Shown here: piece after piece, positions 25,298 through 35,450 of the stretch
Position numbering within the stretch: position 1 is the stretch's first letter
Layout of the letters: the number at the start of each line of letters is the position of its first letter
Assembly (NCBI GenBank): GCA_024349765.1
Contig: AP026073.1
Location: forward strand, 6,758,001 to 6,822,000
DNA: 64,000 nt
Direction of reading: 5' to 3'
Origin: Streptomyces nigrescens
Lineage (GTDB): Bacteria > Actinomycetota > Actinomycetes > Streptomycetales > Streptomycetaceae
Position numbers and translations under genes: made by a program
The notes under the pieces: generated by a model
What the model was told of the DNA's origin: nothing
What the model saw: only the letters and a program-made list of their open reading frames with translations
The model's database searches: none

Positions 25298-26854
25298 GGC
25301 ATGAGCGGTCAGCCGGACACCCTTCCCACGGCCGTGGACGTACTGATCGCCGGCGCGGGCCCGACCGGCCTCGCGCTCGGCATCGACCTCGCCCGTCGCG
25401 GTGTGCGCGCCCTGATCGTCGAGCGCCAGGACCGCCTCTCCCCCGGCGCCCGCGGCACCGGCCTGCAGCCGCGCACCCAGGAGGTCTACGAGGACCTCGG
25501 GGTGCTGGACGCGATCCGCGCGGTCGGCGGCGACTACCCGGTCACGGCCCGCTGGGAGGACGGCCGGATCACCGGCACCGAGGTGATGATCGAGCGGGTC
25601 GATCCGACGCCCGCCGCACCGCACTCGAACGCGATGATGGTGCCGCAGTTCCGCAACGTGGAGGTGCTCCACGAACGGCTGACCGAGCTCGGCGGCAGCG
25701 TCCTCCTCGCCACCGAACTCACCGATTTCACCCAGGACGCGGACGGTGTGACGGCCCGTCTGTGCACCGCCGACGGCACGCCGCACACCGTGCGCGCCGC
25801 CTATCTGGTCGCCGCCGACGGCGGGCGCAGCACGGTCCGGCGGGCGCTCGGCACCGGGATGAGCGGGCCGGGACGGCTGGAGCTGGAGCCCGGTGCCGCG
25901 CTGCTCGCGGACGTCCGGATCAGCGGTCTCGACCGCGACCACTGGCACCGCTGGGAACTGCCGCAGGGCGGTTTCATCGCCCTGCTGCCGCTGGCCGGCA
26001 CCGACCTCTTCCAGAGCATGATCGCGGCCTTCAGCGAGGCCCCGGACCCCTCACCCGAGGCGGTCCGCGCGGCGATCGCGGCACACACCCACCTCACCGC
26101 CGAGCAGGTCACCGACGTCGTCTGGACCTCCGTCTTCCGGCCCAAGGTGGGCCTGGCCGACACCTTCCGCACCGGCCGGGTCTTCCTCGCCGGCGACGCC
26201 GCGCACATCCACTCCCCGGCCGGCGGCCAGGGCCTCAACACCAGCGTCCAGGACGGCTACAACCTCGGCTGGAAACTCGGCCTGGTGCTGCGGCACGGCG
26301 CACCCGACACCCTGCTCGACAGCTACGAGGCCGAGCGCCGCCCGATAGCCGAGCGCATCCTCGACACCAGCACCCGGCTGCACCGCTCGCGCACGCTGCG
26401 CCGCGGCCGCGACCTGCACCAGCTCGACATCGGCTACCCGGAGAGCCCGCTGACCCGCGAGCTGCGGACCGGCCTGCCCGAGGGCGCGCTGCGGGCCGGC
26501 GACCGGGCGCCCGACGCCCCCTGCCACACCCCCGACGGCAAGGCCGTCCGGCTCTTCGACGTCTACCGGGGCCCGCACTTCACCCTGCTCGCCCTCGGCG
26601 ACACCGACCTCGACGCCACCGCGCTCGCCGCGGACCCGGCCCTGCTGCGGATCGTCCGGGCCGGCGGCCCGGACCCCGACCTGATCGACACCGACGGCCA
26701 CCTCCGCGCCGCCTACGGGGACGGCCCCGCCGTCCTCCTCGTCCGCCCGGACGGCTACCTCGCCCTCGCCGCCCCGGCCGCCGGCGCCACCACCGCGGTG
26801 GCCGACACCCTGGCCGCGTACACCGGCACGCCCGCCCCGCAGCCGGCCGCCTGA
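25277..26854 (+). CDS. FAD-dependent aromatic monooxygenase (PheA/TfdB-type, rifampicin-monooxygenase-like)
   Basis: Flavoprotein hydroxylase, 525 residues. The FAD-binding motif 'VDVLIAGAGPTGLALGIDLA' is at residues ~18-37. The second FAD motif 'VFLAGDAAHIHSPAGGQGLN' is followed by 'TSVQDGYNLGWKLGLVL'. A C-terminal thioredoxin-like domain begins around residue 410 ('GDRAPDAPCHTPDG' to 'AAYGDGPAVLLVRPDGYLAL'), as in antibiotic-modifying members. The ATG at 25277 is supported by the promoter 7 nt upstream. Control by the divergent TetR protein points to inducible detoxification or tailoring of an aromatic compound. The substrate is not predictable. Confidence 0.88.
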   Translation: MELNSVKGMSGQPDTLPTAVDVLIAGAGPTGLALGIDLARRGVRALIVERQDRLSPGARGTGLQPRTQEVYEDLGVLDAIRAVGGDYPVTARWEDGRITGTEVMIERVDPTPAAPHSNAMMVPQFRNVEVLHERLTELGGSVLLATELTDFTQDADGVTARLCTADGTPHTVRAAYLVAADGGRSTVRRALGTGMSGPGRLELEPGAALLADVRISGLDRDHWHRWELPQGGFIALLPLAGTDLFQSMIAAFSEAPDPSPEAVRAAIAAHTHLTAEQVTDVVWTSVFRPKVGLADTFRTGRVFLAGDAAHIHSPAGGQGLNTSVQDGYNLGWKLGLVLRHGAPDTLLDSYEAERRPIAERILDTSTRLHRSRTLRRGRDLHQLDIGYPESPLTRELRTGLPEGALRAGDRAPDAPCHTPDGKAVRLFDVYRGPHFTLLALGDTDLDATALAADPALLRIVRAGGPDPDLIDTDGHLRAAYGDGPAVLLVRPDGYLALAAPAAGATTAVADTLAAYTGTPAPQPAA

Positions 26855-26870
26855 CCCGGGCTCAAGAAGC

Positions 26871-26915
26871 GCGCGAGGCCGTACGGGCGGGAATTCCGCT
26901 CGTACGGCCTCGCGC
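26871..26915. terminator. Strong bidirectional terminator hairpin
   Basis: A 15-bp perfect stem (GCGCGAGGCCGTACG and complement) extended by an imperfect inner GGCGG/CCGCT stem around GGAATTCC. It lies between the convergent monooxygenase and gluconate permease genes. Confidence 0.85.
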
Positions 26916-26990
26916 CGGGAACGGGCGCCTTGAGGGGGGTTGAGGCGCCCGGGGCGGCGGGGGTCCGCCCGAAAGGTCCACGAACAGGGG

Positions 26991-28388
26991 CTACACGACC
27001 AGGGAGAGCAGCAGCACGCACCCGATGCCGACCACCGAGATCAGCGTCTCCATCACCGACCAGGTCTTCAGCGTCTGGCCGACGCTCATCCCGAAGTACT
27101 CCTTGACCAGCCAGAAGCCGGCGTCGTTGACATGGCTGAAGAACAGCGAGCCGGAGCCGATCGCCAGCACCAGCAGCGCCACATGAGTGGTGCTCATGTC
27201 CGCGGCGAGCGGGGCCACCAGACCGGCGGCCGAGATGGTGGCCACCGTCGCCGAGCCGGTCGCGAGCCGGATGGCGACCGCGATCAGCCAGGCCAGCAGC
27301 AGCGCCGACAGGTGCCAGCCCTTGGAGACGTCCATGATCATCTGGCCCACGCCGCAGTCCACCAGCGTCTGCTTGAAGCCGCCGCCCGCGCCGACGATCA
27401 GCACCACGCCGGCGATCGGGCCGAGCGACCGCTCCACCGTGGCCGCGGTCTGCCCGCGGCCGAAACCGGCCGCCCGGCCGAGCGTGAACATCGCGACGAT
27501 CACCGCGGTCAGCAGCGCGATCAGCGGCGACCCGACCACGTCGAAGACCCGCTGCACACCGGCCTGGGGATCGTCGACGACGACGTCCACCAGCGCCTTG
27601 GCCAGCATCATCACGACCGGCAGCAGCACGGTGGCCACGGTGATCGCGAACCCGGGCCGCTTCTCCAGGTCATCCGAGGCCCGCTGGGGCATCATCTTCT
27701 CCGGCGGGCGGATGTCCACCCAGCGGGCCGCGTAACGGGAGAACAGCGGGCCCGCGATGATCGCGGTCGGCACGGCGACGACCACGCCGAGCGCCAGGGT
27801 GATGCCGAGGTTCGCGCCGACCGCGTCGATCGCCACCAGCGGGCCGGGGTGCGGCGGGATCAGCCCGTGCATGACGGACAGTCCGGCCAGCGCCGGGATC
27901 CCGATCCGCATCAGCGAGAAGTTGCCGCGCTTGGCGACCAGCAGGACCACCGGGATCAGCAGCACGATGCCGACCTCGAAGAAGATCGGCAGCCCGACGA
28001 TCCCGGCGATCAGCACCATCGCCCAGGGCATCGCCCGCCGGCTCGACCGCGCCAGGATCGTGTCGACGATCTGGTCCGCGCCACCGGAGTCCGCGAGCAG
28101 CCGGCCGAGGATCGCACCCAGCGCGATCAGCACCCCGGTCCCCGCGACGGTCGTCCCCAGCCCCGTCGAGAAGCTGGCGATGACCTTGTCGAGCGGCGCC
28201 CCGGCCACCGCGCCGAGCACCAGCGAACCGATGATCAGCGACAGGAAGGCGTGCAGCTTGAACTTGGTGATGAGCAGGACGATGACGGCGATGCCGGCCA
28301 GGACGGCGATGCCCAGCTGCGCGTGACCGGCCGAGGTGATCGGCACGGTCGCGTCCGCTGCGAGCATCTCGACGCTGAGATGGGTCAC
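26991..28388 (-). CDS. gntP: Gluconate:H+ symporter, GntP family
   Basis: Inner-membrane gluconate uptake permease of 465 residues with 12 or more hydrophobic segments. Family hallmarks are 'VIASFSTGLGTTVAGTGVLI', 'GLPIFFEVGIVLLIPVVLLV' and 'FFSHVNDAGFWLVKEYFGMS' near the C-terminus. The GTG start has AAGGGA upstream. It lies 36 bp after the gluconokinase gene on the same strand, so the pair form an operon for gluconate import and phosphorylation. Confidence 0.93.
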   Translation of the reverse strand: MTHLSVEMLAADATVPITSAGHAQLGIAVLAGIAVIVLLITKFKLHAFLSLIIGSLVLGAVAGAPLDKVIASFSTGLGTTVAGTGVLIALGAILGRLLADSGGADQIVDTILARSSRRAMPWAMVLIAGIVGLPIFFEVGIVLLIPVVLLVAKRGNFSLMRIGIPALAGLSVMHGLIPPHPGPLVAIDAVGANLGITLALGVVVAVPTAIIAGPLFSRYAARWVDIRPPEKMMPQRASDDLEKRPGFAITVATVLLPVVMMLAKALVDVVVDDPQAGVQRVFDVVGSPLIALLTAVIVAMFTLGRAAGFGRGQTAATVERSLGPIAGVVLIVGAGGGFKQTLVDCGVGQMIMDVSKGWHLSALLLAWLIAVAIRLATGSATVATISAAGLVAPLAADMSTTHVALLVLAIGSGSLFFSHVNDAGFWLVKEYFGMSVGQTLKTWSVMETLISVVGIGCVLLLSLVV

Positions 28389-28424
28389 GGCGCTTCCCTT
28401 GGTTGGACGGGAGGGGGGAGGGGG

Positions 28425-28955
28425 TTACCCGGCGGATGCGGCCAGCGCGCGCAGTGCGGCCACCGCCCGCCCGGCGATCTGCTGCGGGGTTCCGGAGACG
28501 TCGACCGCCACGCCCGCCTCGTCCGGCCCGAGGGGTTCGAGCGTGGCGAACTGCGAGTCGAGCAGCGCGGTCGGCATGAAGTGGCCCTTGCGCTCGGCCA
28601 TCCGCGCCTCGATCAGCGCGCGGTCACCGGTCAGATGCAGGAAGACGAGGCCGGGGGCGGCGGCCCGCAGCCGGTCGCGGTAGGCCCGCTTCAGCGCGGA
28701 GCTGCTGACCACCCCGCCGTGCCCGGCCCGGTCGTGCGCCCAGGCACCGATCGCATCCAGCCAGGGGCCGCGGTCGGCGTCGTCAAGCGGGACGCCGGCC
28801 GTCATCTTGGCGATGTTGGCCGGGGGATGGAAGTCGTCGCCCTCGGCGTACGGGACGCCCAGTTCGGCGGCCACCAGCGGGCCGATGGTGGTCTTGCCGG
28901 TGCCGGCCACGCCCATCACGACGATGACGTCAGGGGCGGCGTCGGGAGTGCTCAT
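28425..28955 (-). CDS. gntK: Gluconokinase
   Basis: Phosphorylates D-gluconate to 6-phosphogluconate for the pentose phosphate pathway. The 176 residues match the thermoresistant GntK/IdnK size. The P-loop 'VVMGVAGTGKTTIGPLVA' is at the N-terminus, followed by the substrate-binding 'YAEGDDFHPPANIAKMTAGV' and 'PLDDADRGPWL'. 'VSSSALKRAYRDRLR' is another family block. The ATG has GAGG about 9 nt upstream. First gene of the permease operon; the divergent GntR-type regulator is the obvious controller. Confidence 0.95.
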   Translation of the reverse strand: MSTPDAAPDVIVVMGVAGTGKTTIGPLVAAELGVPYAEGDDFHPPANIAKMTAGVPLDDADRGPWLDAIGAWAHDRAGHGGVVSSSALKRAYRDRLRAAAPGLVFLHLTGDRALIEARMAERKGHFMPTALLDSQFATLEPLGPDEAGVAVDVSGTPQQIAGRAVAALRALAASAG

Positions 28956-29087
28956 CCCGGGTTACCTCGCTGTCTTCCTTGACCCCGTGCGTCCCCCACT
29001 GAAACCCATTAGGTACGACGTATTCAAGAGTCTGTGATGCAAACGTCATACTTAATTGGCCGGGGTGCGGGAACGTACCCTTACTCC

Positions 29088-29789
29088 ATGGAGAACGAGG
29101 GGAAGGGCCTGCACGGCCGCGTGCTGGAGGCCCTCGGGCCCGAGATCACCGCGGGCGACCACCCTCCGGGCACGGTCCTGCGCACCGACGAACTGGCGCA
29201 GCGCTTCGACGTCTCGCGCACGGTCATCCGCGAGGCGGTCCGGGTCCTGGAATCCATGCAGCTGGTCGCCTCCCGGCGCCGGGTGGGGGTGACCGTCCGC
29301 CCCACCGAGGAGTGGAACGTCTACGACCCGCGGGTCATCGGCTGGCGCCTGACCGGCCGGGACCGCCCCCGCCAGCTGCGCTCACTGACCGTTCTGCGCT
29401 CGGCCGTCGAGCCGGTCGCCGCGGGGCTCGCCGCCGAGCACGCCACCCCCGCCCAGTGCGCCGAACTCACCGAGCACGCGATGGGCATGGTCGCCACCTC
29501 GCGCGGCCAGCAACTCGACGCGTACCTGGTCCACGACGTGGCCTTCCACCGCGTGATCCTCACCGCCTCCGGCAACGAGATGTTCGCCCGCCTCGCGGAC
29601 GTCGTCGCGGCCGTCCTGACCGGCCGCACCCACCACCACGTCATGTTCACCGACCCCGACCCGGCCGCGGTCACCCTCCACGTCCAGGTCGCGGAGGCGG
29701 TCCGCACCGGCGACGCGGGCGCCGCGGAGCGGCTGACCCGCGAGATCACGACCGGGGCGATGGCCGAACTGGACGTCCTGGCGCCGTAG
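29088..29789 (+). CDS. FadR-subfamily GntR regulator of the gluconate operon
   Basis: 233 residues. The winged helix contains 'EITAGDHPPGTVLRTDELAQ' and 'RFDVSRTVIREAVRVLESMQ', the classic GntR-type HTH. The all-helical FCD effector domain follows ('LRSAVEPVAAGLAAEHATPA', 'HDVAFHRVILTASGNEMFARL'), with His/Asp residues that usually bind a metal and a carboxylate. The ATG at 29088 is 6 nt behind a TACCCT -10, suggesting a leaderless message. A 9-bp palindrome TACGACGTA at 29012-29020 lies between the divergent genes and could be part of the operator. Effector probably gluconate or its phosphate. Confidence 0.88.
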   Translation: MENEGKGLHGRVLEALGPEITAGDHPPGTVLRTDELAQRFDVSRTVIREAVRVLESMQLVASRRRVGVTVRPTEEWNVYDPRVIGWRLTGRDRPRQLRSLTVLRSAVEPVAAGLAAEHATPAQCAELTEHAMGMVATSRGQQLDAYLVHDVAFHRVILTASGNEMFARLADVVAAVLTGRTHHHVMFTDPDPAAVTLHVQVAEAVRTGDAGAAERLTREITTGAMAELDVLAP

Positions 29790-29795
29790 TTGGGC

Positions 29796-29880
29796 CCCCA
29801 CGTACCTAGCCGTCCCGCCGCGGATGTTGTTCGCCGTGGCGCCTGCGGCGGGCTGGATGGTTGTCGGGTGCGGTGCCGGC
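29796..29880 (+). repeat. Intergenic repeat element, copy 1
   Basis: About 85 bp starting just after the GntR-type stop codon. It contains CGTCCCGCCG, then TTCGCCGTGGCGCCTGCGGC, then GGGCTGGATGGTTGTCGGG. The same sequence occurs in inverted orientation with roughly 80% identity at 30210-30295. A hairpin can form within it and between copies. I believe this type of element recurs at Streptomyces gene ends, which a genome search would confirm. Confidence 0.75.
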
Positions 29881-29949
29881 CCTCCAGACTTCGTCCTCCG
29901 GTCCGGCCCCTCCCGTTGGAGGTGAGGAAAAGACCGGTGGGGGCGCACG

Positions 29950-30162
29950 TCAGAACAGCGGCTGCTGGCCGGGGAAGGGTGGCTCCTCGGGGTCGAAGAG
30001 CCGCTCGGCAGGCGCCATCAACGGGGCGATCCGCCGCGACCCCGGACAGGAGATCAGCTCCAGCCCCGTCCGCCGCCCCGGCGGGTCATGCCGCGCGAAG
30101 CGGCCGCCGACAACGGCGATCTCTCGAGTACACACGGGGCACGCACGACGCGGACTGGACAT
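29950..30162 (-). CDS. Small zinc-ribbon-like protein
   Basis: A 70-residue protein, 'MSSPRRACPVCTREIAVVGG...', with one CPVC pair at the N-terminus, a single Cys ('LISCPGSRR') later, several His/Arg residues and a C-terminal 'FDPEEPPFPGQQPLF'. This looks like a small treble-clef or zinc-ribbon protein common in Streptomyces, function unknown. The ATG at 30162 is chosen because it starts the conserved-looking part; the longer upstream frame reads through the repeat element. The gene is bracketed by inverted copies of an ~86-bp repeat. Confidence 0.6.
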   Translation of the reverse strand: MSSPRRACPVCTREIAVVGGRFARHDPPGRRTGLELISCPGSRRIAPLMAPAERLFDPEEPPFPGQQPLF

Positions 30163-30209
30163 GCGTCCATTGTTCCCCGCGCCCTTGCCGGCGACGGACC
30201 ACCCCCACC

Positions 30210-30295
30210 GGCCCGTCACCGCACCCACAAACCACCCAGCCCGCCGCAGGCGCAACGGCGAGAAACCACCACGGCGGGACAGACAGGTATGTGGG
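30210..30295 (-). repeat. Intergenic repeat element, copy 2 (inverted)
   Basis: Reverse complement of the element at 29796-29880, with shared blocks TGTCCCGCCG, TGCGCCTGCGGCGGGCTGG and GGGTGCGGTG. It abuts the stop codon of the acyl-CoA mutase gene, as copy 1 abuts the GntR-type stop. Both copies therefore lie just 3' of genes transcribed toward them. Confidence 0.75.
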
Positions 30296-31894
<1,599 letters not shown>

Positions 31895-32065
31895 GGAAGT
31901 ACGCCTCCGCCTGGGTGACCCGATCCGGTGGTCCTTTTCCGACGGTCGGTGCACCGTCGTCACGGTTTTACGCCTTGCTCACAGCATGCCCGCAGGTTCG
32001 CCACGCCGCAGCGCTGGGAAGCATCTCCACTGGCCGGTCGGGCCGCCCAGATCCGGGGGTAGCGC

Positions 32066-32935
32066 ATGAGGCGGAGCAGCGGAAGACGTACGGCGCCGGT
32101 GGCGGCCGCGGTGCTGGTGGTGGCCGCGCTCGCGGTGGGCTGCCGGCCGGTGACGGTGACGAGGACCGGCGCGCCGGACAGCAAGGGCGTCCGCTACGCC
32201 CCGACCACGCCCGCTCCCCCACCGCTGACCGCGCATCCCGCGCCCGCCCGGCACACCGCCCCGGCCCGCCCGCACCGCACGGGGCATCCGGCGCCGCGGG
32301 CCCCGCGCGCGGTGATGGCGGTGGGCGCACGCGGTGCGCAGGTCCGTGAACTCCAGGCGCGATTGACCCAGCTGGGTCTGTTCGACCGCGCCCCGACGGG
32401 CTACTACGCCTCGGTCACCGCCGCCGCGGTCGCCACGTTCCAGAAGCAGCAGCGGCTGCCGCGTACGGGCACGGTGCAGCCCGCGGCCTGGCGTGCGCTG
32501 CGGGCCCGGACCCGCGAGCCGTCGCGCACGGAGCTCTATCCGCCGACGACCAGGCCGGTCGGCGTCCCGGATGCGCGCTGCATGCGGGGCCGGGTGATCT
32601 GCATCAGCAAGCGGAGCAACACCCTGGCCTGGGTGGTCGACGGGCGGGTGGTGTCCGCGATGGACGTGCGGTTCGGCTCGCAGTACACCCCGACCCGGGA
32701 AGGCACCTTCGCCATCGCCTTCAAGAGCCGGCGCCACGTCTCGACGCTGTATCACACGGCCATGCCGTACGCGATGTTCTTCAGCGGGGGCCAGGCGGTC
32801 CACTATTCCGCCGACTTCGCGGCCCGCGGCTACCGCGGCGCCTCGCACGGCTGCGTCAACGTCCGGGACAAGGACAAGGTCGCGGCGCTGTTCGCCGCGG
32901 TGCACAAGGGGACCAAGGTGGTCGTCTACCACTAG
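32066..32935 (+). CDS. L,D-transpeptidase with peptidoglycan-binding domain, lipoprotein
   Basis: Cell-wall cross-linking enzyme (YkuD family) forming 3-3 peptide bridges or attaching proteins. The N-terminus has twin basic residues and a lipobox-like 'VAALAVGC' at about residues 20-27, so it is likely lipid-anchored. A Pro/Ala/His-rich spacer is followed by a PG_binding_1 domain ('GARGAQVRELQARLTQLGLF', 'AVATFQKQQRLPRTGTV'). The catalytic YkuD domain ends in 'ASHGCVNVRDKDK', with the His-Gly-Cys motif holding the nucleophile. Length 289 aa. ATG start with GGGGGT upstream. Confidence 0.9.
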   Translation: MRRSSGRRTAPVAAAVLVVAALAVGCRPVTVTRTGAPDSKGVRYAPTTPAPPPLTAHPAPARHTAPARPHRTGHPAPRAPRAVMAVGARGAQVRELQARLTQLGLFDRAPTGYYASVTAAAVATFQKQQRLPRTGTVQPAAWRALRARTREPSRTELYPPTTRPVGVPDARCMRGRVICISKRSNTLAWVVDGRVVSAMDVRFGSQYTPTREGTFAIAFKSRRHVSTLYHTAMPYAMFFSGGQAVHYSADFAARGYRGASHGCVNVRDKDKVAALFAAVHKGTKVVVYH

Positions 32936-32962
32936 GGGTGGATCACCGAGGAGAAGGAGAAG

Positions 32963-33001
32963 GGCGCGGGCAGGGCCGGGGGAACGTGCCCCGCCCGCGC
33001 C
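32963..33001. terminator. Hairpin between convergent genes
   Basis: GGCGCGGGC (32963-32971) pairs with GCCCGCGCC (32993-33001), with further inner G/C pairing. It lies between the L,D-transpeptidase and the anti-sigma-like gene, which converge. Confidence 0.7.
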
Positions 33002-33099
33002 AAATGCGCTGAGCCGTGGGTACGGGGGGAACCCCGGCTCCTCGCGCAGCCGATGACCAGTCGGCTTCACTCAGTACTGCGTCACCGGCTCGAAAAACG

Positions 33100-34137
33100 T
33101 CACACCCCGCCGGAGGCGGTGGCGCTCGGGGTCGCCCCGGCGGGATTCGTACCGGTCACGGACGGCGTGGGGGCGGGGGTGGAGGCGCCGGGGGACTGGG
33201 TGGGCTGGTCGCCCTCCTCGTCGCCGGAGCCGGCGGAGCCACCGCTCTCGCCGGTGCCGCCGGTGGGTGCGGTGCCGCCGGTGAGGCTGCTGCCGAAGCC
33301 ATCGTTGTCACCCGAGCCGCCGCCGGACTGATAGCGCGCCAGATACGCGCGGCAGAAGGCGTGCACCTTCTCCGCGCCGCCGGCCCGGCGTTCGAGGCGC
33401 TGCCGCGTCTCGCGGTCCATGCGGTCCCGGTTGCCGGACTCGTACTCCTGACAGAGCGTGAGCAAAAGTTTCTTCTTGGCGCCCCGGCCGGGGTCGCCCT
33501 TCTTGCCGCCCTGGTCGCCGTGCCGGCCGGGCGTACCGCTGCCCGGCACGCCGGTCGCGCCGGGGCTGGCTCCGGGCGTCGCGGTGTCGGAGGGCGCGGT
33601 GGATGTCCCGCCGTGCGTGGCGTCGGGCGTGCTGCCCGTGGTGCCGTCGGTCTGGGCCTCGCCGGGCTCAGTGGTGGCCACCGGTCCGGGCGTCTCGGCG
33701 GACGAGGCGCTGGATCCCGGTTCGGGACCACCGCCACCGCGGAAAGGGCCGGGCAGGACTCCCGCCCCGGCCGCGACGGCGACCCCGCCGATGGCGCAGG
33801 CCGCGAGCGCGACGGCGAAGCCGCGCCGGAAGGGGCGGGCGAACCGGGTGCGTTCGGTGACGGCGGTGGTGTGGACCGTCGGCACGGCGGCGTCGGAGCC
33901 GCGGCCCGCCGAACGGGCGCCGGAGCCGTGCGGAACGGCCCGGCGGAACGCGGCGACGGCGGCCTCTTCGCCGGGCAGCGGCGCGGCCTCGGGGGCCCGC
34001 GCGCCGACCGCGGCGGCGGCCGCCAGCAGCTGTTCGAGTTCCTGTGCGCCGGCGCCGTACGGGGAACTGACCCGTTCACCACGCAGCATTCGCTCCGCGG
34101 TGTCCTTGTCGAGCCAGTCGTACCGATCGTCGGCCAT
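33100..34137 (-). CDS. Membrane protein, putative anti-sigma factor or sigma-coupled wall protein
   Basis: 345 residues: a cytoplasmic N-terminal ~100 residues ('MADDRYDWLDKDTAERMLRG'), one membrane segment (about 104-126, 'FAVALAACAIGGVAVAAGAG'), then a long Ser/Thr/Gly/Pro-rich outer region. A compact two-cysteine helical module follows ('LLLTLCQEYESGNRDRM' to 'KVHAFCRAYLARY'), then a second low-complexity tail. It starts at the sigma gene's stop (TGATG), so it is coupled to it. This topology and position are those of anti-sigma factors, although no His-Cys zinc anti-sigma motif is present. The function is inferred from context. Confidence 0.65.
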   Translation of the reverse strand: MADDRYDWLDKDTAERMLRGERVSSPYGAGAQELEQLLAAAAAVGARAPEAAPLPGEEAAVAAFRRAVPHGSGARSAGRGSDAAVPTVHTTAVTERTRFARPFRRGFAVALAACAIGGVAVAAGAGVLPGPFRGGGGPEPGSSASSAETPGPVATTEPGEAQTDGTTGSTPDATHGGTSTAPSDTATPGASPGATGVPGSGTPGRHGDQGGKKGDPGRGAKKKLLLTLCQEYESGNRDRMDRETRQRLERRAGGAEKVHAFCRAYLARYQSGGGSGDNDGFGSSLTGGTAPTGGTGESGGSAGSGDEEGDQPTQSPGASTPAPTPSVTGTNPAGATPSATASGGV

Positions 34138-34808
34138 CACATGTCCTTCTGCGTTCGTGCGGCCGATTCCGTCACACCCCGTAGGCGGGAATCCGCCACG
34201 CCCCCGGGGCGCTGCTGTTCGGGGAGGTGGTCCCCGGCGCCCTGCGGGTCGCCGATCAGTTCGGCGAGCTTCCGGAGTCCGCGGTGTGCGGCGGTGCGTA
34301 CCGCACCGGGCCGTTTGCCGAGCACCTCGGCCGCGCTCTTGGCGTCGAGCCCGACCACCACCCGGAGCACCACGGCCTCGGCCTGGTCCTGCGGCAGCCG
34401 GGATATCAGCTGCATGGTGCGGCCGGTACCGAGGGCCTCCAGGGCCTCACCGGCGGTGTCGGACGTCGCCGGGGTGTCGGCCAGTTCGCTCTCGTCGCCG
34501 CCGATCGCCGGGCGCCGGCCGCGCATCCGGATGTGGTCCAGGGCGCGGTTGCGGGCAATCCGGGCGGCCCAGCCGCGGAAGCGGTCGGCGTCGCCGCTGA
34601 AGCGGGCGAGGTCGCGGGTTATCTGCAGCCATGCCTCGGAGGTGACGTCCTCAACGTCCGCTTCGCTCACCAACGTCCGTACATACCCCAGAAGTCGGGG
34701 GTGTACGGCGCGGTAGACGGTACGGAACGCTGCCTCGTCGCCGTCCTGCGCCGCCTGTACGGCCACCGTCAGCCGGCGGTCGTCCGGCTGAATGTCGTCC
34801 CCTCGCAC
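34137..34808 (-). CDS. ECF-type RNA polymerase sigma factor
   Basis: 223 residues. Sigma region 2 spans 'AFRTVYRAVHPRLLGYVRTL' and 'DRFRGWAARIARNRALDHIR' with the DNA-melting/-10 helix. Region 4 is 'LPQDQAEAVVLRVVVGLDAK' and 'SAAEVLGKRPGAVRTAAHRG', a normal sigma-70 HTH. Region 1.1/3 is absent, as in group IV sigmas. The GTG at 34808 is preferred (AGGAT about 8 nt upstream); more upstream in-frame sequence is repeat-rich and not protein-like. It overlaps the membrane protein gene. It probably directs an envelope-related regulon. Confidence 0.85.
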   Translation of the reverse strand: MRGDDIQPDDRRLTVAVQAAQDGDEAAFRTVYRAVHPRLLGYVRTLVSEADVEDVTSEAWLQITRDLARFSGDADRFRGWAARIARNRALDHIRMRGRRPAIGGDESELADTPATSDTAGEALEALGTGRTMQLISRLPQDQAEAVVLRVVVGLDAKSAAEVLGKRPGAVRTAAHRGLRKLAELIGDPQGAGDHLPEQQRPGGVADSRLRGVTESAARTQKDM

Positions 34809-35450
34809 GGGTCCATCCTGTCGCACGTGGAATGTCCGCCGCCCGGTCCTTGCTGCTTCAGTGCTTCGCTTCGCCGTCGATCGGGGCACTTGGGGGAAAA
34901 CCCCCGGTAACCCCGCCGTTCCTGCTGACCGTAACCCGTGCGCACATCCGCTCCGCACCCGGGCCGGAATGCGGGCCGCACGGGACCGGAAAACGGGAGA
35001 CCGTGCGCCCACCGGCGCGGATGCGCACGTTACGGGCCTGGCCGGGCCCGCGTCCAGACCACTGGCCGTACCACCGCCCGCACCCCGTGTGACGCTTTCG
35101 GGCCGTCCGGCGCTGTACCGGATAGAGGGCCGACACGGCCCTCCACGAACGACGGCCGGGGCCTCTCCTGTGGGGGGTGGCGGCCCCGGCCGTCCTCGTG
35201 GGCTCAGGCCGTCGCGGAACCTGATGCCGCATTCACCACCCCCGTCGCGAGAGAGCCTCACCCCGTATCGGGGGGTGGCGGCCCCGGCCGTCCTCGTGGG
35301 CTCAGGCCGTCACGGAACCTGATGCCGCATTCACCACCCCCGTCGCGAGAGAGCCTCACCCCGTATCGGGGGGTGGCGGCCCCGGCCCGCCCTCGTATCT
35401 CTCACCCGTTTCTTACCGGGTGGCGGCCCGCTCGGCGGGCGCGTTCCTCA
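34809..35450. other. Gene-poor region with a 98-bp tandem duplication
   Basis: 642 bp between the sigma gene start and the GH20 stop. Several frames are open by chance but none has a start signal or protein-like composition. Near the right end, a 13-bp stem (35151-35163 / 35182-35194) precedes two and a fraction copies of a 98-bp unit. The region should contain the sigma-factor promoter and the hexosaminidase terminator. Confidence 0.6.
35172..35387. repeat. 98-bp tandem repeat, 2.2 copies
   Basis: Unit 1 is 35172-35269, unit 2 is 35270-35367 and a 20-bp partial third copy is 35368-35387. Units start GGGGGGTGGCGGCCCCGGCC and end with CTCACCCCGTATC. Copies 1 and 2 differ visibly at one position (GTCGCGG versus GTCACGG), indicating a recent duplication. 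The unit length is not a multiple of 3, as expected for non-coding DNA. Confidence 0.92.

Noticed and set aside
35172-35387. CRISPR-like array
   Set aside because: Only ~2.2 tandem copies with no unique spacers and no cas genes; it is a simple tandem duplication.
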